From assembly GCF_010233585.1 (NCBI RefSeq), contig NZ_CP045997.1:9820808-9884807 (forward strand): DNA of 64,000 nucleotides, read 5' to 3'. Of the stretch, positions 50,387-58,298 are shown piece by piece. The notes under the pieces were generated by a model. That model was not told the DNA's origin. It was given only the letters and a program-made list of their open reading frames with translations, and made no database searches. The stretch's first letter is position 1; each line of letters begins with the position of its first letter. Source of the DNA: Spirosoma endbachense (GTDB lineage: Bacteria; Bacteroidota; Bacteroidia; Cytophagales; Spirosomataceae). A program made the position numbers and the translations under genes.

Positions 50387-53300
50387 TTATTGAACCCGGA
50401 TCAGCGCTGAACCAACCACCGGCCGACCTTCGGCGGTGATGCCCTGCACCGTTACGCGCAACGTTCTGACCACATCCGACAGCGGAAACTGCAACTGACT
50501 ATGTCCCTGCCCATCCGTTTGAATCAGTGGTTTCCAGTACAATACATCCCGGCGATCAATCCGCGACGAAACTTCGGGAGGTGTCGTTTCGTCAGGTTTA
50601 CTGTCATAGCGTGGCACGTAGAACTCCCGCAGCACCGATGGATACCCAATCAATTGCATGGGCTTTGTTCCTGTTTTTTTACTGGTCGATGGCTTATCGG
50701 GCCGAAACACTTTCGAGTAAAAAGCGATGACGCCATTTCCACCCCGAACGCCATAAATGCCAGCGGTTCCAGCATTTTTCAACAACTCGACGCGCTCAAT
50801 ATCACTGGGATTGAAATTTAACAAACCCGTTCCATCCATATCCTGAACGGGCATTCCGTCCATGAGAAACAAGGGCTGTGAGCCGCTCATAATACTCCCC
50901 ACTCCTCGCACAACCACCTGATAACCACCAGTCAACGTTTGTGTGACCCCTACTCCGGCAAACCGCCCACGAATCATCTCATACAGATTCGGAAATCGGG
51001 GAGATTTTTCGTCGAACACAAGTGTAGCGTCAGCATTATTATGCAAACTCCTTCGTTTAATGTCATCCGGACGTTCTTCAATTTTTCGGGCACGGACAAT
51101 AACTTCTTTCAGGAGTTTAACGGTTTTGTCACGGTAGAAAGCGGCATCGTCTTCCTGACGGATTTTCGCTGCGGTTATCTGCATGTGTAAAGCCTGCCAA
51201 TTTGAGGGGATACGGGCGGTGTCTACATCCCACGTCCGACCAGGTCCACTCAGCACAAAATGGGCTTCATCATTCAGGAACGGCTTCAATTCCCGGTTAG
51301 TCAGTTGAGCTAACAGCTGCGTCGTATCGGCAATATCTAAACCTGCTAATCGAAACCACCCTTTTTCATCAGCCCCGGCTGATTTCAGGAATGACTTTTC
51401 TGTCGCCATTGAGGCAATCATGACCTGCGCCCCAGGAATAGGCTCGTTTTTCTGGTTCAGCACTCGCCCAATCAATGACACGCCCCCCAGCAGTTCGTTT
51501 TCGGGTGTACCGCTTACGCGACGCCAGCCCTGCGTCAACAGCAGATCGTCTAAAGCCCGGCGTGTTTCGGGCGAGTTGTCTTTAAGGTATAGATTGGGTT
51601 GCTCAACTCGCCCCCGTAATTCACCGGTCAGCAGCAGATGCGTCTGGATGGTAGCCGCAGCGGTATCGTCGGGAACCTGCCCGGCATCGGTTACCGAGGC
51701 AGACAATACGGCAACTGCAGGAAGTCCGTCATCATTGAGCGTAACGCTTAAAATAGCCTGTTCACGAGGCTGATAACGCGCTTTATTGAGGGACATCAGC
51801 ACCCGAACCGCGGCCAATCGTTCCGGCAAAAACACCAGTCGCTCGGCCTTTGGTCGGGCAGAAGCATCATAAAGGGTGAGTTGATTCAGACCGGGGGGCA
51901 AACCGGCACTGGGTAAACTGACCCGTGCCACGCCATTCTGCAATTGAATTTTTCGCTGATCGACCACGCGGCCCTGTTGCTGTATCAACACATAAGCCGA
52001 ATCGACGGCCGGACGATTTGTTCCCGTAATCGTGATAATCAGCCGGCTGCTATCACTAACAACATCGGCTGATAGCAGCAATCCATCGGCTTCGGCAGGA
52101 GGTAATTGAACCGACCCGGTCAACCGGTGATTCGATTCCAGTTGTAAAGCCGTTACCTGTGCCTGGTAGGTATGGCCTTGAACCGGTGCCAGCACCACAC
52201 TGCCAAGCCCCAACGGATTCGTTGTAAACCGAGCCACTTCCACACCTGCATCATCGATAATCCGGCCTGCCACCTGCCGACCAAGGCCATCAGGCGCCAC
52301 CACTTTTATACCAAATCGAGACCGGACCCCAACCACCCAATGACCGCCTTCGGGCAATAGCTGTACGTCCAGCGGTTTTTGTGCTGTGTCGGCTATTGCC
52401 TGACTTTGTGACTGAATCAGATTATACACGGCAATGGATCGTTCAAAAGCAGGTCGATGTTGCCCATCGTCTTCATCGGTATAAGCCCTCAAATGATACG
52501 TTCCTGAAGCCAGCGAATCCGACAGTCGGAAATCACCAGCCGCCCGACCTTCCGATATTTTCAGCCACTGATGCTGAACGAGCCGCCCTGAAGCCGTCAT
52601 GAGGGCTACATGAATTGCCGTTTCGCCAACGGGTCGGCGATTGGTAACCGCATCGAGCAGGTAAGCGCTTAGCCAGATTCGATCACCCGTTGCGTAGAAT
52701 GGCTTATCGGTATGCACAAACAGAACCGGTGCCAGCGCATGAAAACGCTCCTTAAACGCCGTAGAAATTCGCTCCATCCGGGCATCGGGGGGCAATAGTT
52801 TTCCCTGTGCAATAATTGGGGCATTTGTTGAGGGAACAGCCTTCTCCTGGTCAGGCTTCCAGTCGGCAGGAAGCATCGTCGATAGGCGATCGTCGGCCAG
52901 TGAGCCTTGTATTTCTGATCCATAGGGTAGCGTTATGACACCATCGGTGGTCATCTGCATTTGTCCCGCTGGAAGTTTGATTTGCGAATAAGCGTACCGG
53001 GCATCGCTATAGGGCGAATAAGGCGACATCGCATTGGTGTAAAATACAATCAGTTGACGGTCAGAAACCAGCCTGCGCTCAAACGGTAACCGCCCCGGCT
53101 GAATCAGTTTTTTTATGCTCAGCGGCTTCAGGTGCCCTCTTAGTGAACCATACAATGTTGCCCGATTATCTTTGCCTCTGGCTATCGGTACGGTTATGTC
53201 TTCCTGATAGACCAGAAAGCCTTCATCCTCATAGGTACTGTCGATCAGCGTGACCATCAGATGCCGGACCGATCCCAGATAGGCACGCATCCGATTTCGG

Positions 53301-53950
53301 CGGTATCGATTAGCCTGTCGTTCATCGGGTGCTTTTAGCTCTTCGAAGCGAGTCGAACCGGCATAAAAGACCTTTTGGAAGGTTCCATCAAAATAGGCCA
53401 GTTCATACCATAGTTTATAACCCAACGCATGATTTTCAATAACAAGCGGCTCAGTCGCAACGGCTTTCAGATGTCCGTTTTCTTCGGTAAAACTGAGTAC
53501 ATCGGTGTTCATGATTTCGCACTGCCCGCCAAACGGTTCGCCAAGCAGCTGCTTTTTAAACTGACGAAGATGCCGCTCCCACTTCTTGAGATTGCCCCGA
53601 ACGGTTACAGTAGCCAGTAATTGTCCGCCGGGTTTCAGGCGAAAATTGATTGTCTTCGCCTGGTCGTCGTTGAGTCGTAATGTCTGGTGCGCTGGCTGAT
53701 AGCCGACAAAAGAAGCCACAACCTCTACTGTCCCCAACGGAACACCCGCTAATGAAAAGTGTCCCTGCTCATTTGTAATGGAACCCCGCGTAGAGCCGTT
53801 GAGGTATACATTGGCAAAGGGCATTGGCTTACCGGTCGTAGCGTCGGTCACATAGCCAGATAGCGTAGTGGTCAATTGTGCATACGCCCCCGAAACCAGC
53901 CCGAACGTCAGACAGGCAATCAACCCAACGACAGTTAGCCAACGATACAT
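50387..53950 (-). CDS. Large macroglobulin-like protein with TonB plug but no barrel
   Basis: An 1187-residue exported protein. Order: signal peptide to about 25; carboxypeptidase-like domain about 28-105 (LSGYVTDATTGKPMPFANVY); a domain of unknown type (about 110-350); macroglobulin-like beta domains (about 410-730, including VLFVHTDKPFYATGDRIWLS); a second carboxypeptidase-like domain (about 825-890); a TonB plug-like segment (about 985-1085, MIRGRFAGVGVTQTLTGGYQ and DIERVELLKNAGTAGIYGVR); and a short tail. There are too few residues after the plug for a barrel. Such proteins are known in Bacteroidota, and their role (perhaps protein display or macroglobulin-type trapping) is unclear. Confidence 0.8.
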   Translation of the reverse strand: MYRWLTVVGLIACLTFGLVSGAYAQLTTTLSGYVTDATTGKPMPFANVYLNGSTRGSITNEQGHFSLAGVPLGTVEVVASFVGYQPAHQTLRLNDDQAKTINFRLKPGGQLLATVTVRGNLKKWERHLRQFKKQLLGEPFGGQCEIMNTDVLSFTEENGHLKAVATEPLVIENHALGYKLWYELAYFDGTFQKVFYAGSTRFEELKAPDERQANRYRRNRMRAYLGSVRHLMVTLIDSTYEDEGFLVYQEDITVPIARGKDNRATLYGSLRGHLKPLSIKKLIQPGRLPFERRLVSDRQLIVFYTNAMSPYSPYSDARYAYSQIKLPAGQMQMTTDGVITLPYGSEIQGSLADDRLSTMLPADWKPDQEKAVPSTNAPIIAQGKLLPPDARMERISTAFKERFHALAPVLFVHTDKPFYATGDRIWLSAYLLDAVTNRRPVGETAIHVALMTASGRLVQHQWLKISEGRAAGDFRLSDSLASGTYHLRAYTDEDDGQHRPAFERSIAVYNLIQSQSQAIADTAQKPLDVQLLPEGGHWVVGVRSRFGIKVVAPDGLGRQVAGRIIDDAGVEVARFTTNPLGLGSVVLAPVQGHTYQAQVTALQLESNHRLTGSVQLPPAEADGLLLSADVVSDSSRLIITITGTNRPAVDSAYVLIQQQGRVVDQRKIQLQNGVARVSLPSAGLPPGLNQLTLYDASARPKAERLVFLPERLAAVRVLMSLNKARYQPREQAILSVTLNDDGLPAVAVLSASVTDAGQVPDDTAAATIQTHLLLTGELRGRVEQPNLYLKDNSPETRRALDDLLLTQGWRRVSGTPENELLGGVSLIGRVLNQKNEPIPGAQVMIASMATEKSFLKSAGADEKGWFRLAGLDIADTTQLLAQLTNRELKPFLNDEAHFVLSGPGRTWDVDTARIPSNWQALHMQITAAKIRQEDDAAFYRDKTVKLLKEVIVRARKIEERPDDIKRRSLHNNADATLVFDEKSPRFPNLYEMIRGRFAGVGVTQTLTGGYQVVVRGVGSIMSGSQPLFLMDGMPVQDMDGTGLLNFNPSDIERVELLKNAGTAGIYGVRGGNGVIAFYSKVFRPDKPSTSKKTGTKPMQLIGYPSVLREFYVPRYDSKPDETTPPEVSSRIDRRDVLYWKPLIQTDGQGHSQLQFPLSDVVRTLRVTVQGITAEGRPVVGSALIRVQ

Positions 53951-54022
53951 GGCAGTTCAGGGTTTTTATGGTGAGCGAAGACTCTAAACCAAAAGACCCA
54001 AAAGGTCTTGATTTACTTGCGC

Positions 54023-54334
54023 TTAAGCCATATCGATTCGTGTTACCGTTTCCAGATTTTCGCCCGAGAAGGCAATAGCCCGTTCTGCAAACAATACTTT
54101 TGTAGCAGCCCATGTTGAGCGAAACAGCTCGCTCTGCCGATATTCTTCAAGTGCATTGGCTGAGTCCCAGAGGCTGTAGGTCATTCGTACGTCGGGCCGG
54201 TCGGGATCACTTAAAAGCTGAAGATGCCGGTTTCCCGGAAATGCCCGAATGAGGTATTTGGAGCTATCAAAAATGGCATGAAAATCGGCAAGTTTATCTT
54301 CCTGAAATGTCATGCGAACAATGCGAACAAGCAT
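54023..54334 (-). CDS. Antibiotic-biosynthesis-monooxygenase-like (ABM) protein
   Basis: A 103-residue dimeric alpha+beta barrel protein of the ABM/quinol-monooxygenase superfamily. Pattern: MLVRIVRMTFQEDKLADFHA, then FPGNRHLQLLSDPDRPDVRM, then LWDSANALEEYRQSELF. Many members are heme-degrading or quinol monooxygenases, but here no catalytic signature can be seen. It lies downstream of nothing obvious and is probably monocistronic. Confidence 0.8.
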   Translation of the reverse strand: MLVRIVRMTFQEDKLADFHAIFDSSKYLIRAFPGNRHLQLLSDPDRPDVRMTYSLWDSANALEEYRQSELFRSTWAATKVLFAERAIAFSGENLETVTRIDMA

Positions 54335-54379
54335 ATTCTTTTAGTATTTTTTGTGTACGTACAAAAGACCATTCTCTTG

Positions 54380-54623
54380 AATGACGCTGATGCAGAAATC
54401 GCAAAACCGCAGCATCGATAATGCCTGACCAGAAGCACCTACCGGGCTTTCTGGAAAGTATTTATGAGGAATGCCTTACTCACGAATTACTTAGTGGCGA
54501 TCAATGGAACGTCAGGCTGGAATTCGGGTTGTCTACAAAGGTCAGGAAATTAGTAGACCATTTGTCGTGGATTCGCTGCTTAAAAATGCCATTGATGAGA
54601 AGTCAAAGCAATTGATAACGTAG
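54380..54623 (+). pseudogene. Frameshifted GxxExxY-family protein
   Basis: Pieces of one gene lie in different frames. NDADAEIAKPQHR at 54380 is followed by a frame break, then PGFLESIYEECLTHELL in the 54421 frame (the G-x-x-E-S-x-Y-E-E-C core of the family). After another break come GIRVVYKGQEISRPFVVDSL, then KNAIDEKSKQLIT to a stop at 54623. Intact members have about 125 residues. The remaining segment is decayed and has no known function. Confidence 0.75.
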
Positions 54624-54824
54624 TGTTTATCCCCATTAAGCAGTCAGGAAAGTAAGATTGCGAATCAATTTCGTCCTGGTCCCGGTTCAGCAAAACAGTC
54701 AACGGACGATCAATCGAAACCTCAAGGATTAACGGCTTGTTTTCTAATCCCGACCGTAACCCATCTTGGGTTAATCAAAAAACTCTGTGTTCTTTGTGTC
54801 TCTGTGTCTTATAACCCCTAACAA

Positions 54825-55796
54825 ATGAATTACCGTACATTCGGCCGCATGGGCTGGGAAATCTCCGAAATTGGCTATGGCATGTGGGGCCTCGCCGACT
54901 GGACTGGCTCTGAACGGCCACAAATCGAAAAAGCACTCGATCTGGCGGTTGAACGGGGCTGCAATTTTTTCGATACGGCCTGGGGCTATGGCTCCGGTCT
55001 GAGCGAACAGATTCTGGGCGACCTGCTCAAGCGAAATCCCGACAAGATTCTGTATACCGCAACCAAAATTCCACCCAAAAATCGCACCTGGCCTTCCAGA
55101 CCTGACTTTCAGTTAGACGATGTATTCCCGGCCGACTACATTGTTGAATATACCGAAAAAAGCCTGCAAAACCTTGGTGTTGAAACCATCGACCTGATGC
55201 AGTTTCATGTCTGGGAAGATGCCTGGGCCGACCGTGACGACTGGCAGGAAGCGATCACAAAATTGACACAGCAAGGCAAAGTGCGGGCCTGGGGTCTATC
55301 TGTAAATCGCTGGGAGCCAGACAATAGCCTGAACACCCTTCGAACCGGACTGATCGACGCCGTACAGGTGATCTACAACATCTTCGACCAAAACCCGGAA
55401 GATCATTTGTTTCCTCTGTGTAAACAATTGAACCTCGGCCTTATTGCCCGCGTACCCTTTGATGAAGGCACGCTCACCGGCACATTTACGAAAGAAACTA
55501 CCTTTCCGGCCAACGACTGGCGTTCGACCTATTTCGTTCCTGAAAACCTTAACAGCAGCGTCGATCGTGCCGATGCGTTACGCCCCCTGATCCCGGCGGA
55601 TATGACAATGCCCGAAATGGCGTTGCGGTTCATTTTAAGTAATCCCGATGTTCATACGACGATTCCGGGCATGCGTCAGCTCCGAAACGTAGAAGCCAAC
55701 ACCGCCGTTAGCGACGGACGCGGCCTGTCGCCGGAGTTACTGCACGAACTCAAAGGCCATCGCTGGGATCGGACACCGACGGACTGGAGTCAGTAG
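54825..55796 (+). CDS. Aldo/keto reductase
   Basis: NAD(P)H-dependent TIM-barrel oxidoreductase, 323 residues. Catalytic tetrad parts: NFFDTAWGYGSGLSEQ (Asp and Tyr), ATKIPPK (Lys) and LMQFHVWED (His). The C-terminal NADPH contact is RFILSNPDVHTTIPGMRQ. The carbonyl substrate cannot be predicted. No -7 box close to the start was found. Confidence 0.93.
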   Translation: MNYRTFGRMGWEISEIGYGMWGLADWTGSERPQIEKALDLAVERGCNFFDTAWGYGSGLSEQILGDLLKRNPDKILYTATKIPPKNRTWPSRPDFQLDDVFPADYIVEYTEKSLQNLGVETIDLMQFHVWEDAWADRDDWQEAITKLTQQGKVRAWGLSVNRWEPDNSLNTLRTGLIDAVQVIYNIFDQNPEDHLFPLCKQLNLGLIARVPFDEGTLTGTFTKETTFPANDWRSTYFVPENLNSSVDRADALRPLIPADMTMPEMALRFILSNPDVHTTIPGMRQLRNVEANTAVSDGRGLSPELLHELKGHRWDRTPTDWSQ

Positions 55797-55881
55797 AGCG
55801 TTGAGCGGTTGTAGCAGGTTATCTGGAGAACCCCTCGAAGGCCGGATTGTGAATTTGGCGTTGACATATACCTTGTTAATA

Positions 55882-55915
55882 GTGTAAGCTATAGGATACA
55901 ACTTATAGCTTACAC
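55882..55915. terminator. Hairpin between convergent genes
   Basis: GTGTAAGCTATA (55882-55893) and TATAGCTTACAC (55904-55915) are perfect 12 bp arms with a 10-base loop. It lies between the convergent aldo/keto reductase and SDR genes, without a T-run. Terminator role is likely but not typical. Confidence 0.6.
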
Positions 55916-55923
55916 GACATCCC

Positions 55924-56652
55924 TTAATACTCCTGCTCCAGCGGATGTACCATAAACTCATCAATCACAACGTGAGCCGGGCGGCTGACAATGAACAGCA
56001 TCGATTCGGCCATGTCTTCATTTTTGAGCCAGTTTTGTGACGTTTCGTGACCGTGACCTTTTTCGTGGAAGTGCGAATCGACCAGTCCTGAATAAACGCC
56101 TGTCACTTTAATACCAAACGGCCGGACTTCCTTACGCAACGCCCCCATAAACGCTTCCTGCGCGTACTTGCTGGCCGTATAGAGCGATCCACCCGCGAAG
56201 GTCCGCTTGGCTACATCCGATGCCACGACAACAATATGCCCTGAGCCATGTGCTTTCATCGACGGAAGCGCAGCCTTTGTCAGAATAAACGTCCCTTTCA
56301 CGTTGGTAGCCATCAGGTCGTCCCACTCACTGACCGTAATTTCATCGACGTTTTTGAAAACCCCATAGCCTGCATTGTTGATCACAACATCAATGCGCCT
56401 GAACTGATCGAGCGCGGCCTTAACGACTGCGGCCATATCGGCCTCATTGGCGACGTCGCCCGGCACCGTTACGATCTTTCCCCGAACAGATCCTTCGGTC
56501 GCCGTCACTTCGAGTTGCTTAAGATCGTCGGCATTACGGGCGGTAGCAACAACATTGGCACCGTGCTGGGCCAGCAATAAAGCCGTTGCCCGGCCAATAC
56601 CCCGCGATGCCCCTGAAATAATAATGGTTTTGTTTTCGACGTTCATACTCAT
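55924..56652 (-). CDS. Short-chain dehydrogenase/reductase
   Basis: SDR-fold NAD(P)-dependent oxidoreductase, 242 residues (ATG at 56652, or 56646 with MNVENK). Cofactor motif IISGASRGIGRATA, NNAGYG for the N-A-G motif, the catalytic Ser in VVVASDVAKRT and YTASK (Tyr/Lys). It resembles the 3-ketoacyl-reductase-like subgroup, with substrate unknown. It is divergent from the tryptophan dioxygenase. Confidence 0.93.
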   Translation of the reverse strand: MSMNVENKTIIISGASRGIGRATALLLAQHGANVVATARNADDLKQLEVTATEGSVRGKIVTVPGDVANEADMAAVVKAALDQFRRIDVVINNAGYGVFKNVDEITVSEWDDLMATNVKGTFILTKAALPSMKAHGSGHIVVVASDVAKRTFAGGSLYTASKYAQEAFMGALRKEVRPFGIKVTGVYSGLVDSHFHEKGHGHETSQNWLKNEDMAESMLFIVSRPAHVVIDEFMVHPLEQEY

Positions 56653-56762
56653 TCAGTTGAGCCGTATTAGCGGCCAGCGCAAAGGTCGTAAAGAGATCGC
56701 ACAAAATTCGTAAAGAAGCTATTGGCTTACGACCTTTACGCCATTGCCAAAACTCACTTGCC

Positions 56763-57695
56763 ATGCACGAATCACTAACCGACAAACTTAATCAGCTCGA
56801 GCAGAAATTCGCGGCTATGGGGCAGGATATGGCTTCTTATCTCGAAGGGTTGCTCCAGGCCGATTACCTAACCTATTGGGACTACATCCATCTCGAAACG
56901 CTGCTGTCTCTGCAAAACCCTAAAACAGCCTATCCCGACGAACTGATCTTCGTTACCTATCATCAGATTACCGAATTATACTTCAAGCTTATTCTGCACG
57001 AAATTGACCAGATCGCTCATGCCGAGCCGTTGACCGCTGCTTTTTTCGTTGCCCGATTGGGGCGACTGAACCGCTATTTTGCCCTACTTGAAGAATCGTT
57101 CAGCGTTATGATCACCGGCATGGAACGCGACCAGTTTCTGAAATTCAGGATGGCGCTTCTGCCATCGAGCGGGTTTCAGTCGGTTCAGTTCCGGCAGATC
57201 GAGATCGTATCGACTGACTTCCGGAACCTGTTGATCGCTGCTCCCGAAGAGCCAGCGTATATTTCTGATCTGTATGAGTTCATGTACTGGAAACAGGGCG
57301 CTACAGAACTGGCAACCCAGCAAAAAACCCTTACGCTCCGCCAGTTCGATCAACACAATAGCTCGCATCTGATTCGACAGGCCGAAGACTATCAATTCAA
57401 AAACCTACACCATCGTTATCTAAAACTGGAACACGATGGACAAAGTACACCCGAATTAGTAACGGCTCTGCGTGAATACGACTGGCGGGTAAATGTGCGC
57501 TGGAAATTAGCCCATTTGCGATCGGCGGTGCAATATCTGCACAAACAACCGGAAGACATCCGTGCTACGGGCGGAACGAACTGGCAAACGTACCTGCCAC
57601 CCAGACAACAGCAAATCGTTTTCTTTCCAGAACTCTGGACCGAAGACGAATTAAGTAGCTGGGGTCAGTCGGCAAGCCCGCCAGAACCACTATAA
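56763..57695 (+). CDS. kynA: Tryptophan 2,3-dioxygenase
   Basis: Heme enzyme of tryptophan breakdown: L-tryptophan plus O2 to N-formylkynurenine. 310 residues. The family signature YLTYWDYIHLETLLSLQNPK and FVTYHQITELYFKLILHEID are present near residues 37-80, and ALLPSSGFQSVQFRQIE around 130. No kynurenine formamidase, kynureninase or 3-hydroxylase is nearby. It starts 110 bp after the divergent SDR. Confidence 0.95.
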   Translation: MHESLTDKLNQLEQKFAAMGQDMASYLEGLLQADYLTYWDYIHLETLLSLQNPKTAYPDELIFVTYHQITELYFKLILHEIDQIAHAEPLTAAFFVARLGRLNRYFALLEESFSVMITGMERDQFLKFRMALLPSSGFQSVQFRQIEIVSTDFRNLLIAAPEEPAYISDLYEFMYWKQGATELATQQKTLTLRQFDQHNSSHLIRQAEDYQFKNLHHRYLKLEHDGQSTPELVTALREYDWRVNVRWKLAHLRSAVQYLHKQPEDIRATGGTNWQTYLPPRQQQIVFFPELWTEDELSSWGQSASPPEPL

Positions 57696-57737
57696 ATACA
57701 AAAAACTATACGCATTATTCAACTAAAGCCAACATTT

Positions 57738-57757
57738 TTTTTAGACGAGCCTAAAAA
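57738..57757. promoter_or_regulatory. Possible DtxR/MntR-like operator
   Basis: TTTTTAGACGAGCCTAAAAA is a near-perfect palindrome (mismatches at the centre and one flanking pair). A second copy of the half site as TCGTCTA lies at 57769-57775, inverted. The TTTAG-C-N2-G-CTAAA pattern looks like DtxR/MntR-type metalloregulator boxes. It precedes the promoter of the third small-protein/receptor operon. Confidence 0.45.
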
Positions 57758-57790
57758 TAAATAAAACGTCGTCTACTAACGTATGTTTCT

Positions 57791-57798
57791 TATATTTG
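57791..57798 (+). promoter_or_regulatory. Promoter -7 box of the third receptor operon
   Basis: TATATTTG matches TAnnTTTG, 46 bp before the ATG at 57845. Confidence 0.65.
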
Positions 57799-57844
57799 GT
57801 AGAAAATTGACGCACAGAAGCATAGCTACTAGCGTACAAGGAAG

Positions 57845-58213
57845 ATGCTCGATTGGCTTCATATACATCGATTCCGGGTAGCCCGTATACTACTTGGCCT
57901 ATTTTTGGCCATGTGGCTCAACGGGGTGGTATTCCGCCACGCGCACCGGTTAACGGATGGGCGGCTGATCGTTCATGCTCACCCTTACTGGCCTTTCGGT
58001 AAAGGCCCGATTCTACCAAATTCCCATACGGCCCAGGAGATTCTATTGCTTGATTTGGCAGGCCATCTCCCCATTATCGTCAGTGCTTTTTTTGCTTTTC
58101 TTTTTCTACTACGAAGTTATCACCAGGCTGTTTTTCGGTTTGCTGATCGTACGTATCACACAGTCTCCTCCTTTTACTGTTTCTCACATCGGGGTCCACC
58201 GGTCGTTTGGTAA
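57845..58213 (+). CDS. Small His-rich membrane protein upstream of the TonB receptor, ends in Pro-Pro motif
   Basis: A 122-residue membrane protein with two or more helices (about 10-28 and 70-90). His is frequent in the loop between them (VVFRHAHRLTDGRLIVHAHP, NSHTAQE). The C terminus ends SHRGPPVVW. It is directly upstream of a TonB receptor and matches the position of the small proteins at 33324 and 41063. Function unknown; it may help the receptor or bind metal in the envelope. A second overlapping frame (57975-58298) is a shadow. Confidence 0.72.
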   Translation: MLDWLHIHRFRVARILLGLFLAMWLNGVVFRHAHRLTDGRLIVHAHPYWPFGKGPILPNSHTAQEILLLDLAGHLPIIVSAFFAFLFLLRSYHQAVFRFADRTYHTVSSFYCFSHRGPPVVW

Positions 58214-58298
58214 TTTCCTGATTGGCGCTCACCGGCTTCTCAACCGGTGCCTGTTGCTGCATTCCATCAGAGCACTCAACCAAACGAAGACATCCTGA

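Noticed and set aside
50387-53950. Calling the 1187-residue protein a standard TonB receptor
   Set aside because: The plug is present, but the rest is not a barrel: too few residues follow the plug, and the preceding domains are macroglobulin-like.
57975-58298. A 107-codon overlapping frame in the small His-rich gene
   Set aside because: It is a shadow of the frame at 57845, which has better helices, the His loop and the Pro-Pro end.
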